NCBI GenBank assembly: GCA_963678055.1
Contig: OY782679.1
Coordinates: 1,364,001 to 1,428,000, forward strand
Source of the DNA: CAXXOK01 sp963678055
GTDB taxonomy: Bacteria > Bacillota > Clostridia > Christensenellales > Aristaeellaceae
Direction of reading: 5' to 3'
Length of the DNA: 64,000 nt
In this document: positions 42,290 to 50,173 of the stretch, piece by piece
Position numbering within the stretch: position 1 is the stretch's first letter
How the letters are laid out: the number at the start of each line of letters is the position of its first letter
Notes under the pieces: generated by a model
What the model saw: only the letters and a program-made list of their open reading frames with translations
The model's database searches: none
Told to the model about the DNA's origin: nothing
Program-made: the position numbers and the translations under genes

Positions 42290-42317
42290 TTGATAATTTC
42301 TTCAGAAGGTGTATACT
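42290..42317 (+). promoter_or_regulatory. Promoter of the DUF1292 gene
   Basis: TTGATA (42290-42295), 16-base spacer, TATACT (42312-42317). The gap 42101-42289 holds nothing else that I recognise. Confidence 0.6.
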
Positions 42318-42372
42318 GATATTGAGCCCGAGAAAATCGGAAAAGAATGGCTCAGAAAGCGGGGGGATTCCG

Positions 42373-42756
42373 TTGTACAACAAAGACGAAGACCAAACCA
42401 CCAGTGGTATGGCCGCAGACGAAATGGAGAACGTGGATCTCATTGAAGCTGTCGACGAAGACGGCAATACCCTTCTCCTGGAAGTCATCCGCTATTTCTT
42501 TTATAACGGTGAAGAGTACGTTATCCTGGGCGATGTCCAAGAAGCGGACAGCGACCATGACCACTGCGATTGCGGACACGAAGATTGCCAAGACGAAGTA
42601 ACGATGGAACTCTATGTGATGAAGGTCGTACCTTCGGAAGAAGACGATGAATCGGAAGAGTTCGTGCCCGTAGAAGACCAGGATCTGCTGGATCAATTAA
42701 TCCGCGTAGCGGAAGCAACGTTCGATGAGGATGCACTCGAAGGCGACGAAGAATAA
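42373..42756 (+). CDS. DUF1292 (YrzB-like) protein with a His/Cys-rich insertion
   Basis: About 127 acidic residues. The DUF1292 core is seen in IEAVDEDGNTLLLEVIRYFFYNGEEYVIL, then the second half with MKVVPSEEDDESEEFVPVEDQDLLDQLIRVAEATF. Between the two halves, where many homologs have a short acidic loop, lies DSDHDHCDCGHEDCQDE, a cluster that could bind zinc. Function of the family is unknown; it is cytoplasmic and widespread in Bacillota. Start chosen as the TTG at 42373 after GGGGGG, because the frame upstream (to 42322) begins at or before the transcription start given by the promoter. The ATG at 42409 is an alternative. Confidence 0.72.
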   Translation: MYNKDEDQTTSGMAADEMENVDLIEAVDEDGNTLLLEVIRYFFYNGEEYVILGDVQEADSDHDHCDCGHEDCQDEVTMELYVMKVVPSEEDDESEEFVPVEDQDLLDQLIRVAEATFDEDALEGDEE

Positions 42757-42817
42757 AGCCTAATCCCGGTGACGTTGAAACCTTTACAGGCAGATCGGGA
42801 CAAATGAATACGGTAAT

Positions 42818-42853
42818 AAAAATCGGGCGGCCAACAGGCCGCCCGTGTTTTTA
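42818..42853. terminator. Bidirectional intrinsic terminator
   Basis: CGGGCGGCC / GGCCGCCCG stem with an AACA loop; A run on the left and T run on the right, so it works for the DUF1292 gene (+) and for nfnB (-). Confidence 0.88.
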
Positions 42854-42861
42854 TGTTGATA

Positions 42862-44268
42862 TCATGGTTTAGGTGTATCATTTACGATATCTCTATGAAT
42901 CGCTGCGGCGGCTCGTTTTCCGGCACCCATTGCCAGAATCACGGTCGCAGCCCCGATCACCACATCGCCTCCGGCGTATACATGATCGCAGCTGGTCAGT
43001 CCGTCCTCGTTTCGGGTTATCAAACACCCACGGTTGTTGGTGTACAGCCCTTCCGTTGCCTGACTAAGTAGGGGATTGGGGCTGGTGCCGATTGCCATAA
43101 TCATGGTATCGATAGCAAGTACAAACTCGCTGCCGGGCTTGACGATCGGGCTGCGGCGCCCGCTTTCGTCCGGCTCTCCAAGCGTCATTTCAGTGCACTT
43201 GAGGCCGGTAACCCAGCCCTGCTCATCGCCCAGCACTTCCACAGGGTTGGTCAGCAGTTTGAATTGTATGCCTTCTTCCTCAGCGTGTTCAATTTCTTCA
43301 AGCCTTGCAGGAAGCTCTTCCCGGCCGCGTCTGTAAACAATGTATACCGTTTCAGCGCCCATACGCCGGGCGCAGCGAGCAGCGTCCATCGCCACGTTGC
43401 CGCCGCCAACAACGGCTACGGCATGGCTTTTCTGAATGGGAGTGCGGCTGGACGCTTCATACGCTTTCATCAAGTTGATGCGCGTCAGGTATTCGTTTGC
43501 GCTGTAGACACCCTTTAGGCTCTCGCCGGGGATATGCATAAAGTTTGGCAGGCCTGCACCGCTGCCGATAAAAACGGCCTCATATCCCTGGGCAAACAGC
43601 TCGTCAATGGTCAAGGTTTTACCGATGACCACATTGGTTTCAATCTTAACACCGAGCGCTTTCAGATTATCAATCTCGGAAGACACGATGGCTTTGGGAA
43701 GTCGGAATTCCGGAATACCGTACACCAACACACCGCCAGCCATATGCAGTGCTTCGAAAATCGTGGTTTCATATCCCAGTTTAGCCAAATCTCCAGCGCA
43801 GGTTAGACCAGCCGGTCCGGCACCGATCACGGCAACCTTATGGCCGTTGGATTCTGTAGGGTGGGGTAAGGCTTTGCTGTGCTCACGATGCCAGTCGGCA
43901 ACAAAGCGTTCCAGCCTGCCAATGCCGACACTGTCGCCCTTCAGTTTGCGTACGCAGGCTTTTTCACACTGCACCTCCTGCGGACATACGCGTCCGCAAA
44001 CAGCGGGCAAAGCAGTGCTGGCGCTGAGGATTTCGTAAGCGGCTTTCATATCATCCTTCGCGACTTTCTCAATAAAGCCGGGAATATCGATCATCACGGG
44101 GCATTGCGATACGCAGGGTTTATGTTTGCATTGCAGGCAGCGCTTTGCTTCTGCAATCGCCATGTCTTTAGTATATCCGGAGGTCACTTCCTGAAAATTG
44201 CGTACGCGGACATCCGGGTCCTGTGCGGGCATTGGGGTTTGCTTGGGGCTTAGATTGCGGTCGGGCAT
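42862..44268 (-). CDS. NADPH-dependent oxidoreductase large subunit, NfnB/GltD-like (gltA)
   Basis: 468 residues. N-terminal ferredoxin-like cluster domain with CLQCKHKPCVSQCP and CGRVCPQEVQCEKAC (ligands of two 4Fe-4S clusters), an FAD domain (VAVIGAGPAGLTCAGDLAKLG near residue 150), and an NADPH domain (VAVVGGGNVAMDAARCARRMGA), ending in YAGGDVVIGAATVILAMGAGKRAA. It could be the GltD-type subunit of glutamate synthase, but direct pairing with an NfnA-like FAD/NAD protein and no gltB nearby point to the NfnAB ferredoxin-NADP transhydrogenase, which bifurcates electrons in anaerobes. Confidence 0.88.
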   Translation of the reverse strand: MPDRNLSPKQTPMPAQDPDVRVRNFQEVTSGYTKDMAIAEAKRCLQCKHKPCVSQCPVMIDIPGFIEKVAKDDMKAAYEILSASTALPAVCGRVCPQEVQCEKACVRKLKGDSVGIGRLERFVADWHREHSKALPHPTESNGHKVAVIGAGPAGLTCAGDLAKLGYETTIFEALHMAGGVLVYGIPEFRLPKAIVSSEIDNLKALGVKIETNVVIGKTLTIDELFAQGYEAVFIGSGAGLPNFMHIPGESLKGVYSANEYLTRINLMKAYEASSRTPIQKSHAVAVVGGGNVAMDAARCARRMGAETVYIVYRRGREELPARLEEIEHAEEEGIQFKLLTNPVEVLGDEQGWVTGLKCTEMTLGEPDESGRRSPIVKPGSEFVLAIDTMIMAIGTSPNPLLSQATEGLYTNNRGCLITRNEDGLTSCDHVYAGGDVVIGAATVILAMGAGKRAAAAIHRDIVNDTPKP

Positions 44269-44269
44269 A

Positions 44270-45112
44270 TCAGGTTTCCTCCGTACGCATCAGCCTGCAG
44301 GCGGCGTTCCGCGCGTGGGCTTCGTTTTCGTCATACATACGGCTGCGGCTGATCGCTTCGTCAAAATCGACTAAATGGCCGTCAAAATCAGGCCCGTCAA
44401 CACAGGCAAATTTGGTTTCGCCACCGACGGTCAGTCTACAACCACCGCACATGCCCGTACCATCGACCATGATCGGATTCATGCTGACAATGGTCTTGAC
44501 TGCGTATTTCTTTGTGAGCAAGCTGACGAATTTCATCATTACCAAAGGCCCGATGGCAATGACGGCATCGTACTGGTTTCCTGCCTGGATTAACGCCTCC
44601 AGCGCAGTTGTGACCAGGCCTTTTTCGCCGCGGCTGCCGTCATCGGTCATCAATCGCATTTCCTGGCTGATATCCCGAAACTCCTGCTCGAGTATAACCA
44701 GGTCTTGATTGCGAAACCCGACCACGGAATGGACGGTCGCACCCAGATCATGCAGTTTCTTTGCAATGGGGAGTGCAATGGCGCATCCCACGCCGCCACC
44801 GACAACGCATACTTTATGCAGCCCTTCCACATGGGTGGGCTGACCGAGAGGGCCGACAAAATCCTGAATTGCGTCGCCTTGCTGCAAGGTAGACAGTTCG
44901 GCGGTGCCGTCGCCCACAATTTGGAAGATCAGCATGATGGTTCCGGTTTTCCGGTCATAGCCCGCAATGGTCAGGGGCATGCGCTCGCTGTTATCCTTAG
45001 CGCGGAGTATGACAAATTGACCCGCTTCCGCTTTTCTGGCAATCAATGGCGCATCAACAATAATCTGCGCAACGGTCGGGTTCAGCATTCTTTTTTCAAG
45101 TATCGTGAACAT
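44270..45112 (-). CDS. Ferredoxin-NADP reductase small subunit, NfnA-like (sulfide dehydrogenase alpha)
   Basis: 280 residues of the dihydroorotate dehydrogenase electron-transfer / sulfide dehydrogenase family. FAD binding RMPLTIAGYDRKTGTIMLIFQ, NAD-binding KVCVVGGGVGCAIALPIAKKL and the C-terminal 2Fe-2S ligands in VDGTGMCGGCRLTVGGETKFACVDGP are present. Together with the downstream large subunit it forms the NADH-dependent reduced ferredoxin:NADP oxidoreductase complex. The ATG at 45112 follows AAAGGAAA, 10 bases after ridA; a longer frame runs into ridA and is rejected. Confidence 0.88.
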   Translation of the reverse strand: MFTILEKRMLNPTVAQIIVDAPLIARKAEAGQFVILRAKDNSERMPLTIAGYDRKTGTIMLIFQIVGDGTAELSTLQQGDAIQDFVGPLGQPTHVEGLHKVCVVGGGVGCAIALPIAKKLHDLGATVHSVVGFRNQDLVILEQEFRDISQEMRLMTDDGSRGEKGLVTTALEALIQAGNQYDAVIAIGPLVMMKFVSLLTKKYAVKTIVSMNPIMVDGTGMCGGCRLTVGGETKFACVDGPDFDGHLVDFDEAISRSRMYDENEAHARNAACRLMRTEET

Positions 45113-45122
45113 TATATTTCCT

Positions 45123-45497
45123 TTATGCAGTTGCGATGCATTCGATTTCCACACTGCCACCAAGCGGCAGCGCGGCAACCTGCACAGTGCTCCGCGCAGG
45201 GAAATCAGCAGTAAAAAAGCTTTGGTAAACAGCGTTGACTGCTTTAAAATCAGCCATGTCCGTCAGGAATATTGTGGTCTTGATGATATTAGCGTGGGTG
45301 AGGCCTTTTTCCTTTAAAATCGAGCCGATATGCGTCATGGCGAGTTTGGCCTGGGCTTCCACGCCCTGGGCAAGCGTACCGGTTTGCAAATCAATACCCA
45401 ACTGGCCGGAGGTAAATACAAAATCACCAATAGAGACAGCCTGCGAATACGGGCCGATCGCTTTGGGTGCATGCGTGGATTGAATGGTTTGTTTCAT
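45123..45497 (-). CDS. ridA: RidA family enamine/imine deaminase
   Basis: 124 residues with the complete RidA profile: THAPKAIGPYSQAV, FVFTSGQLGIDLQTG, AKLAMTHIGSILKEKG, IIKTTIFLTDMADFKAVNAVYQSFF, and the Arg-containing active-site strand FPARSTVQVAALPLGGSVEIECIA. It hydrolyses reactive 2-aminoacrylate-type imines released by PLP enzymes. The ATG at 45497 follows AAAGGGG. First gene of ridA-nfnA-nfnB; promoter at 45573-45600. Confidence 0.95.
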   Translation of the reverse strand: MKQTIQSTHAPKAIGPYSQAVSIGDFVFTSGQLGIDLQTGTLAQGVEAQAKLAMTHIGSILKEKGLTHANIIKTTIFLTDMADFKAVNAVYQSFFTADFPARSTVQVAALPLGGSVEIECIATA

Positions 45498-45572
45498 GGG
45501 ATAACCCCTTTCTGTGATCAATCAATGCCAATAAAACGGGATAAAGGGTATGAAAAAATCAAACCCTGTACT

Positions 45573-45600
45573 ATTGTATCATTATTTATAGGGGATGCAA
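45573..45600 (-). promoter_or_regulatory. Promoter of ridA-nfnAB
   Basis: Minus strand TTGCAT (45595-45600), 16-base spacer, TACAAT (45573-45578) with a TGA extended -10. Confidence 0.6.
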
Positions 45601-45623
45601 GAACATTGCCAGTGAGATACGGT

Positions 45624-45654
45624 AAAAAATCAATCCTGTTATGATGTGAACAGG
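45624..45654 (-). terminator. Intrinsic terminator of adenine deaminase gene
   Basis: Minus strand CCTGTT / AACAGG stem with an 8-base loop, followed by ATTGATTTTTT. The stop codon of ade lies within the hairpin. Confidence 0.6.
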
Positions 45655-47336
45655 TCAATTAAACCCTGATCGGTCAGCCGCAGTGTGGGAATTACAGGTA
45701 GCGCCATAAATGAAAGACTGATGAACGGATCGATGCCATCGGCAATGTGCAGCGTACGCGCGGCGGCAAGGACAGTTTCTGTCAGCTGTTCCACTTGTGT
45801 ATGGGATTCCAGGCTCATCAGCCCGGCAACTTGCAAGGGTAAAGACCCGATAACAGTACCATTGTTTACGACCACATATCCGCCGCCGATGGTGCGTAGA
45901 TGGTTCACAGCCAGTACGATATCGCTATCGTTGTCTCCGGCTACGATGATATTATGACTGTCGTGGGCAACCGAGGTTGCGACCGCGCCGCCCTGTATGC
46001 CGTACCCTTTCAACGGGGCAACAGCGATATTGCCATTCTTACCGTGTCTTTCCAGCACGCAGAGCTTGGCATAGGTCTGCGATGGCTTGAAAAAGCCGTT
46101 TTCAACCGGAACCGCTTCTTGCAGATGCCGGGTTAGGATTTGCCCCGGTATCATACCCATGACATCGGTTACGCCGTCCGCTTTGAGCTGGATATCGGCC
46201 TCCGTAATTAACTTAAGATGAATGGAGTTCAGGATGTCGGAGGGAACTTCACGCTTTGTAGAGGGGGACTGAAGCAGCGTATCCGCAGACGTACCATTTT
46301 GGTAAACGGCTTCGATTTTCATGGTTTGTAAGTCAGAAACCAGCAGAAGATCGGCACGCCGCCCGGCGGCAATAGCTCCGCGATCCCGCAGACCGAAATG
46401 CTCCGCCGTGTTATAGCTGGCCATGGTGATGGCTTCGATCGGGGGAAACCCAAGATCAATCGCCATGCGTATGTTGTGTACAATATGCCCGTAGCGGTGG
46501 ATATCATCCAGATGTTTGTCATCCGTGCACATCATAAACCGTCGGGTTGATAGCTTCTCCTGCAGAACACCGGACAGTAACGCTTCTAAATCCTGCGCAG
46601 CGCTTCCCTGACGCACCAGTACGGCAAGTCCGGCGCGTGCTTTTTCTAACGCTTCGGCAAAACCTGTCGCCTCGTGATCGCTGGCAATACCGGCGGCAAC
46701 ATAGGCTTGTAGCGCATTGCCGCTTATGCCGGGGGCATGGCCGTCGATCATCATACGATCAAACAACTTGATTTTGTCTAACATCGCCGTTTCGGCTGAC
46801 AGAACGCCGGGGAAGTTCATCACCTCAGCAAGGCCGAGTACCCGCGGATGCTGTAGAAAAGGCTGCATATCGGCGGCGCTGAAATCCGCGCCGGATGTTT
46901 CAAACTCCGTTGCGGGCACGCAGGATGGCAGCATATACAGAATGTCGCAAACGGCATGGTCCGCAGCGTCCAGCATAAATTGTAAGCCGCGTGCACCGCA
47001 GACATTCACTATTTCATGTGGATCGGCAATCAAGGTTGTAGTACCGGAGGGCAGAACCGCACGGGAAAACTCCGCAGGCGTTGCCATGGAGCTTTCAATA
47101 TGGCAATGTGCGTCAATCAGACCCGGGCATAGGGTTAAGCCGGTGCAATCAACCTGGTTTGCAGCACTGTAGTTACCAACACCGGCAATTCTGCCATCGA
47201 CAACGGCAACATCCGCCCGGAGGATCTCCTGGGTGAAAACGTTGAGCACATCGGCATTCTTAAACACCAAGTCAGCTTCCTGTTTTCCGGTGGCGGTGTG
47301 GATCAGCGGCTCGATAGGATGGGACTGTTTTCGCAT
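45639..47336 (-). CDS. ade: Adenine deaminase
   Basis: 565 residues of the amidohydrolase-fold adenine deaminase family, converting adenine to hypoxanthine plus ammonia for purine salvage. Metal-binding LCPGLIDAHCHIESSMATPAEFSRAVLPSGTTTLIADPHEIVNVCG, DGHAPGISGNALQAYVAAGIASDHEA, FMMCTDDKHLDDI and the C-terminal VAHDSHNIIVAGDNDSDIVLAVNHL are all standard. Length matches the family. AGGAG-like CGGAG precedes the ATG. Single-gene unit with its own terminator; I found no PurR or purine-riboswitch element in the short upstream gap. Confidence 0.95.
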   Translation of the reverse strand: MRKQSHPIEPLIHTATGKQEADLVFKNADVLNVFTQEILRADVAVVDGRIAGVGNYSAANQVDCTGLTLCPGLIDAHCHIESSMATPAEFSRAVLPSGTTTLIADPHEIVNVCGARGLQFMLDAADHAVCDILYMLPSCVPATEFETSGADFSAADMQPFLQHPRVLGLAEVMNFPGVLSAETAMLDKIKLFDRMMIDGHAPGISGNALQAYVAAGIASDHEATGFAEALEKARAGLAVLVRQGSAAQDLEALLSGVLQEKLSTRRFMMCTDDKHLDDIHRYGHIVHNIRMAIDLGFPPIEAITMASYNTAEHFGLRDRGAIAAGRRADLLLVSDLQTMKIEAVYQNGTSADTLLQSPSTKREVPSDILNSIHLKLITEADIQLKADGVTDVMGMIPGQILTRHLQEAVPVENGFFKPSQTYAKLCVLERHGKNGNIAVAPLKGYGIQGGAVATSVAHDSHNIIVAGDNDSDIVLAVNHLRTIGGGYVVVNNGTVIGSLPLQVAGLMSLESHTQVEQLTETVLAAARTLHIADGIDPFISLSFMALPVIPTLRLTDQGLIDLFTS

Positions 47337-47394
47337 AGCTAAAACTCCGTGATTTGAGAAAGTAGTGGTTGATAGGGGAAAAGGCTTACAAACG

Positions 47395-47427
47395 AAAAAA
47401 ACGCCGTCCTCTTACTGAGGAACGGCG
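47395..47427 (-). terminator. Intrinsic terminator of the NusG_II-Gx-FMN operon
   Basis: Minus strand CGCCGT-CCTC / GAGG-ACGGCG stem with a one-base bulge, followed by seven T. The stop codon of the FMN-binding gene falls in the loop. Confidence 0.85.
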
Positions 47428-47972
47428 GTAGCTTCGGGGAGGGGATTATCGATCAGGACTTGCCACCTCTGGTAGCAGGCGATCACGCCGTTAATGACAG
47501 CCGAGGACGAAACAGTCGTTCCGCTAATCGTATCGACATTAACATCCATCTCCGGCATTACGGAGAGACCGACAAACTGATCTGTGAACGCAGGTTCTTT
47601 TACCTTGGTTCCCAGTCCGGCGGTTTCGGCAAACTTGCTGCCACCGACGGTGATGCCGTTGATTACGCCCTGCATATCAACGCCCAGAATAATTTCAATC
47701 GGTCCGCCATAGCCGCCGACGGTGTTTTGCAGAATATACCCCAGCGTTTCAGTCCCGGATTTGGCAAGGGTGATGCTGTCAAATTCGCTGTCTGCTTCCA
47801 ATACCAGTTCACTGAAGCTGGTGGCAGCGGGGAATACGGATTTCCGGGCCGCTTCAATGGCGGCAATGCGTTGCTGTTCGATGGGATCGGCCGTGACCAT
47901 GTTGGTGGTCGCAAGCGCTAGGCCAGCAACCAGAGCGATGATACATAGGATGAGCCAGGCGTGTTTCTTCAC
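47412..47972 (-). CDS. FMN-binding domain protein, RnfG-like
   Basis: 186 residues with one N-terminal membrane anchor/signal (AWLILCIIALVAGLALATT). The FMN-binding domain shows TLGYILQNTVGGYGGPIEIILGVD, ITVGGSKFAETAGLGTKV and DTISGTTVSSSAVINGV. The Ser-Gly-Thr-Thr segment corresponds to the site at which ApbE enzymes attach FMN to a threonine. The protein is expected outside the membrane, in electron transfer. No apbE or full rnf operon is in this window. Last of three co-directional genes, 16 bases after the Gx gene. Confidence 0.85.
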   Translation of the reverse strand: MKKHAWLILCIIALVAGLALATTNMVTADPIEQQRIAAIEAARKSVFPAATSFSELVLEADSEFDSITLAKSGTETLGYILQNTVGGYGGPIEIILGVDMQGVINGITVGGSKFAETAGLGTKVKEPAFTDQFVGLSVMPEMDVNVDTISGTTVSSSAVINGVIACYQRWQVLIDNPLPEATAVPQ

Positions 47973-47988
47973 GTTTGAGTCCTCCGTT

Positions 47989-48504
47989 TTATTGATTGGT
48001 TTGCCGATTCAGATATCGGCTGGGTGGGAAGTGCTTAAGCAGTGTTTTGGCAATCATGCCGGTGAGAAACCCCATCACCGCGCCGGCAGGCATTAACAAG
48101 CCAAGGTAGTACAAGAGCGATGGGGTGGACAGGATGATTCTGGCCAGAAGGATCTGACCGACATTGTGCATCACGCCGCCAGCGATACTGACCCCAATGG
48201 GGCTAAAGCCCTTACGCTTGAATAACAGGCTCATCACCGTCAGGCTGAGGGTACCGCCGGCTATACTGTAGGGAATCAACATGGGATTGCCTAAAAATAC
48301 GCCAAGCAGTACGTTTTTAATGAGCATGATTTGGAAACTGGCCGGTATGCCAAGCCAATACAGGGCGACGATTAATGCGCTGTTGGCAAGCCCCAGTTTG
48401 ATGCCCGGAACCGAGGAGACCGGCAACAAGCTTTCCACATACCCAAGCACCATCATGATGGAGATCAGAACGGCGGCGAGCGCTAGCCTGCGAGTTTTGA
48501 TCAT
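47989..48504 (-). CDS. Gx transporter family protein (heptaprenyl diphosphate synthase component I-like)
   Basis: 171 residues with five or six membrane spans, from LALAAVLISIMMVLGYVESLLP onwards, with VPGIKLGLANSALIVALYWLG and GGVMHNVGQILLARIIL as conserved family segments. The fold relates to ECF-transporter substrate-binding subunits. Although often named for prenyl diphosphate synthesis, linkage with NusG domain II and FMN-binding genes supports a role in extracytoplasmic flavin or redox chemistry. It overlaps the upstream NusG_II gene by 4 bases (ATGA). Confidence 0.85.
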   Translation of the reverse strand: MIKTRRLALAAVLISIMMVLGYVESLLPVSSVPGIKLGLANSALIVALYWLGIPASFQIMLIKNVLLGVFLGNPMLIPYSIAGGTLSLTVMSLLFKRKGFSPIGVSIAGGVMHNVGQILLARIILSTPSLLYYLGLLMPAGAVMGFLTGMIAKTLLKHFPPSRYLNRQTNQ

Positions 48505-48893
48505 GGGTTAGTCTCCGGCAGGGATTCATCCTTGGTGACCATTGAAAGTACCAGTTTGTGTGGAAGGCAGATTACTTCGTTGCCCAGAGCGCGCTCACCA
48601 ATGTTGTCCAGTGTGACTTCACCCTGATGGATGCAGTCCTGGTTATAACAGTTGGCTTCGATGACGGCAAACCCGTTTGGTTGAACGTGTACGATGTTAT
48701 AATCCCCGTTTTCCTGTTCAATGCGGATGTCGCGTTCCTGGGAAAGCGGAATCAACTCCTGTGTTTCCCCGGCAATGGACACCTTCAGGTACACCGTTGA
48801 CTGGGCATCGTCGATGCCCTTGGGACGAAGAAGATATAAGGTCAAACTTGCAACCAGTACGATAGCAAGAATGATGATGTCCTTGCGCTTCAT
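48501..48893 (-). CDS. NusG domain II-containing membrane-anchored protein
   Basis: 130 residues: one N-terminal transmembrane helix (IIILAIVLVASLTLYLL) and an extracytoplasmic NusG domain II-like beta domain. ANCYNQDCIHQGEV contains two Cys spaced by four residues and CLPHKLVL a third, a typical pattern for this family that suggests a disulfide or redox role. It is not a transcription factor despite the domain name. First gene of the NusG_II-Gx-FMN operon behind a good promoter. Confidence 0.88.
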   Translation of the reverse strand: MKRKDIIILAIVLVASLTLYLLRPKGIDDAQSTVYLKVSIAGETQELIPLSQERDIRIEQENGDYNIVHVQPNGFAVIEANCYNQDCIHQGEVTLDNIGERALGNEVICLPHKLVLSMVTKDESLPETNP

Positions 48894-48936
48894 GGCCCCT
48901 CCAATCTGCCGTTTCCGTAAGCAAACGGTAATGACT

Positions 48937-48965
48937 ATTATACCATTTCAGGTAGAGGGATTCAA
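48937..48965 (-). promoter_or_regulatory. Promoter of the NusG_II-Gx-FMN operon
   Basis: Minus strand TTGAAT (48960-48965), 17-base spacer and perfect TATAAT (48937-48942). Confidence 0.7.
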
Positions 48966-49042
48966 TGGAGTCACAGCATTTCATGTAAAACTGCGCAAGC
49001 GTTTTGTGAGCACGATTTGCGCAACAAAACGTGTTTGATTGC

Positions 49043-49069
49043 AAAAAAAAAGCGTACCCGACGGTACGC
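49043..49069 (-). terminator. Intrinsic terminator of the XRE regulator
   Basis: Minus strand GCGTACC / GGTACGC stem with a 4-base loop and nine T. Confidence 0.9.
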
Positions 49070-49080
49070 AGTAGTGGTGG

Positions 49081-49404
49081 TTACTGATCCTTTTCCCACT
49101 CAGAGAGGTTGTCTTGGATCGTGGTCAGGATTTCCTTGAGCGCGGTGCGCTGTTGGTTGCTTAAACCCTGCGGCATCGGGCCAATCACGCTGTTGTTGAT
49201 GCTGCCGGACAGTAAATAGTCCACGCTGACATCCAATGCGTTGGCCATCGAAACCAAGGTTTCAAGGCTGGCTTTACGGGAACCGCGCTCTACGTGACCC
49301 ACAAAAGAGGTGGATACATTTACACGTTCCGCTAAAGTTTCCTGCGTCCACCCATGCTGTGTACGCTGTTTCCTAATCCGGCGTCCGAGGTCGATATAAT
49401 CCAT
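49081..49404 (-). CDS. XRE-family transcriptional regulator
   Basis: 107 residues with an N-terminal lambda-repressor-like helix-turn-helix: LGRRIRKQRTQHGWTQETLAERVNVSTSFVGHVERGSRKASLETLVSMANALDVSVDYLL. The ~40-residue C-terminal tail is helical and unassigned. Single-gene unit with its own terminator. A GGTTC / GAACC inverted repeat lies about 50 bases upstream and could be an autoregulatory site. Target genes unknown. Confidence 0.88.
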   Translation of the reverse strand: MDYIDLGRRIRKQRTQHGWTQETLAERVNVSTSFVGHVERGSRKASLETLVSMANALDVSVDYLLSGSINNSVIGPMPQGLSNQQRTALKEILTTIQDNLSEWEKDQ

Positions 49405-49609
49405 TTCTCACTCATCCCCATTGTTAAAGTTGGTATTACAGGTTCTAAAATGAACCAAACCTAGAGTTCAATATAGCGAATCGTTTGTGGTTTGAAAAGT
49501 GTCTAACAGTCGCATATAGGACCAATTAGTGCATGCCGTTACGCTGCGGCGGTCAAAAAGGGAAAGGTTATCACGGGCCAACAGTTTTATGAAAAATAGG
49601 AAATAGAGC

Positions 49610-49638
49610 TATACAAAGGCCGTGGATCATGATATAAT
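49610..49638 (+). promoter_or_regulatory. Promoter of the zinc-ribbon protein gene
   Basis: TATACA (49610-49615), 17-base spacer, perfect TATAAT (49633-49638) with TGA extended -10. The transcript would have a leader of about 130 bases. The rest of the gap 49405-49773 shows no gene I can support. Confidence 0.65.
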
Positions 49639-49773
49639 GTCGCAGATGACCCAGCCAAGGTATAAGGTATCGGTTCTTCCTCCTTCGTTCATCCATGTCC
49701 GGAAGTTTGGAAATCCACACCGTAAACACTGAGAAGCTTGGGACACAGATTATCGATTTGGAGGAGACCCATC

Positions 49774-50064
49774 ATGTTTGAAGACAAAACACTGACCTGT
49801 CGGGATTGTGGCGAGGAGTTCGTATTCTCTGCCAGCGAACAGCAATTCTTTGCTGACAAAGGATTTCAGAACGAGCCCAGCCGTTGCCCCGGTTGCCGTG
49901 CCGCGCGTCGCGCGTCGCAGAACCCCAACCGCGGTGAGCGCCAGATGTACGAAGTGATCTGCGATGGTTGCGGCGTGACCACGCAGGTGCCTTTCCAGCC
50001 CCGTGGCGACCGTCCCGTGTACTGCCGCGAGTGCTTTGACCGGAATCGTCAGTCTCAGTACTGA
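49774..50064 (+). CDS. Small zinc-ribbon protein with four CxxC knuckles
   Basis: 96 residues in two halves. The first has LTCRDCGEEFVFSASEQQFF ... CPGCRAARRA (two CxxC knuckles around a FxFSxxEQxFF segment); the second has VICDGCGVTTQVPFQPRGDRPVYCRECF (two more). This is the zinc-ribbon family common in Bacillota, Chloroflexota and Cyanobacteria with no established function, possibly nucleic-acid or protein binding. The ATG at 49774 follows GGAGGAG; the earlier ATG at 49738 lacks a ribosome site. Well-defined promoter and terminator make it a monocistronic, probably well-expressed gene. Confidence 0.85.
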   Translation: MFEDKTLTCRDCGEEFVFSASEQQFFADKGFQNEPSRCPGCRAARRASQNPNRGERQMYEVICDGCGVTTQVPFQPRGDRPVYCRECFDRNRQSQY

Positions 50065-50091
50065 GAATAACCGACAAGACCAGCGCTTCCT

Positions 50092-50126
50092 CTTTACGGA
50101 GGAAGCGCTTTTCGTTTGTCAATCAA
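50092..50126 (+). terminator. Intrinsic terminator of the zinc-ribbon gene
   Basis: AGCGCTTCCTC / GAGGAAGCGCT stem of 11 pairs followed by TTTCGTTTG. Confidence 0.85.
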
Positions 50127-50173
50127 GCGAAAAACGAGTCACATTGATTGTTGGTATAAAATAGTTTTCAGGA

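Noticed and set aside
42862..44268. GltD subunit of a classical glutamate synthase
   Set aside because: Motifs would allow it, but no large gltB gene is adjacent and the partner is an NfnA-type FAD/2Fe-2S protein, so the NfnB reading is preferred.
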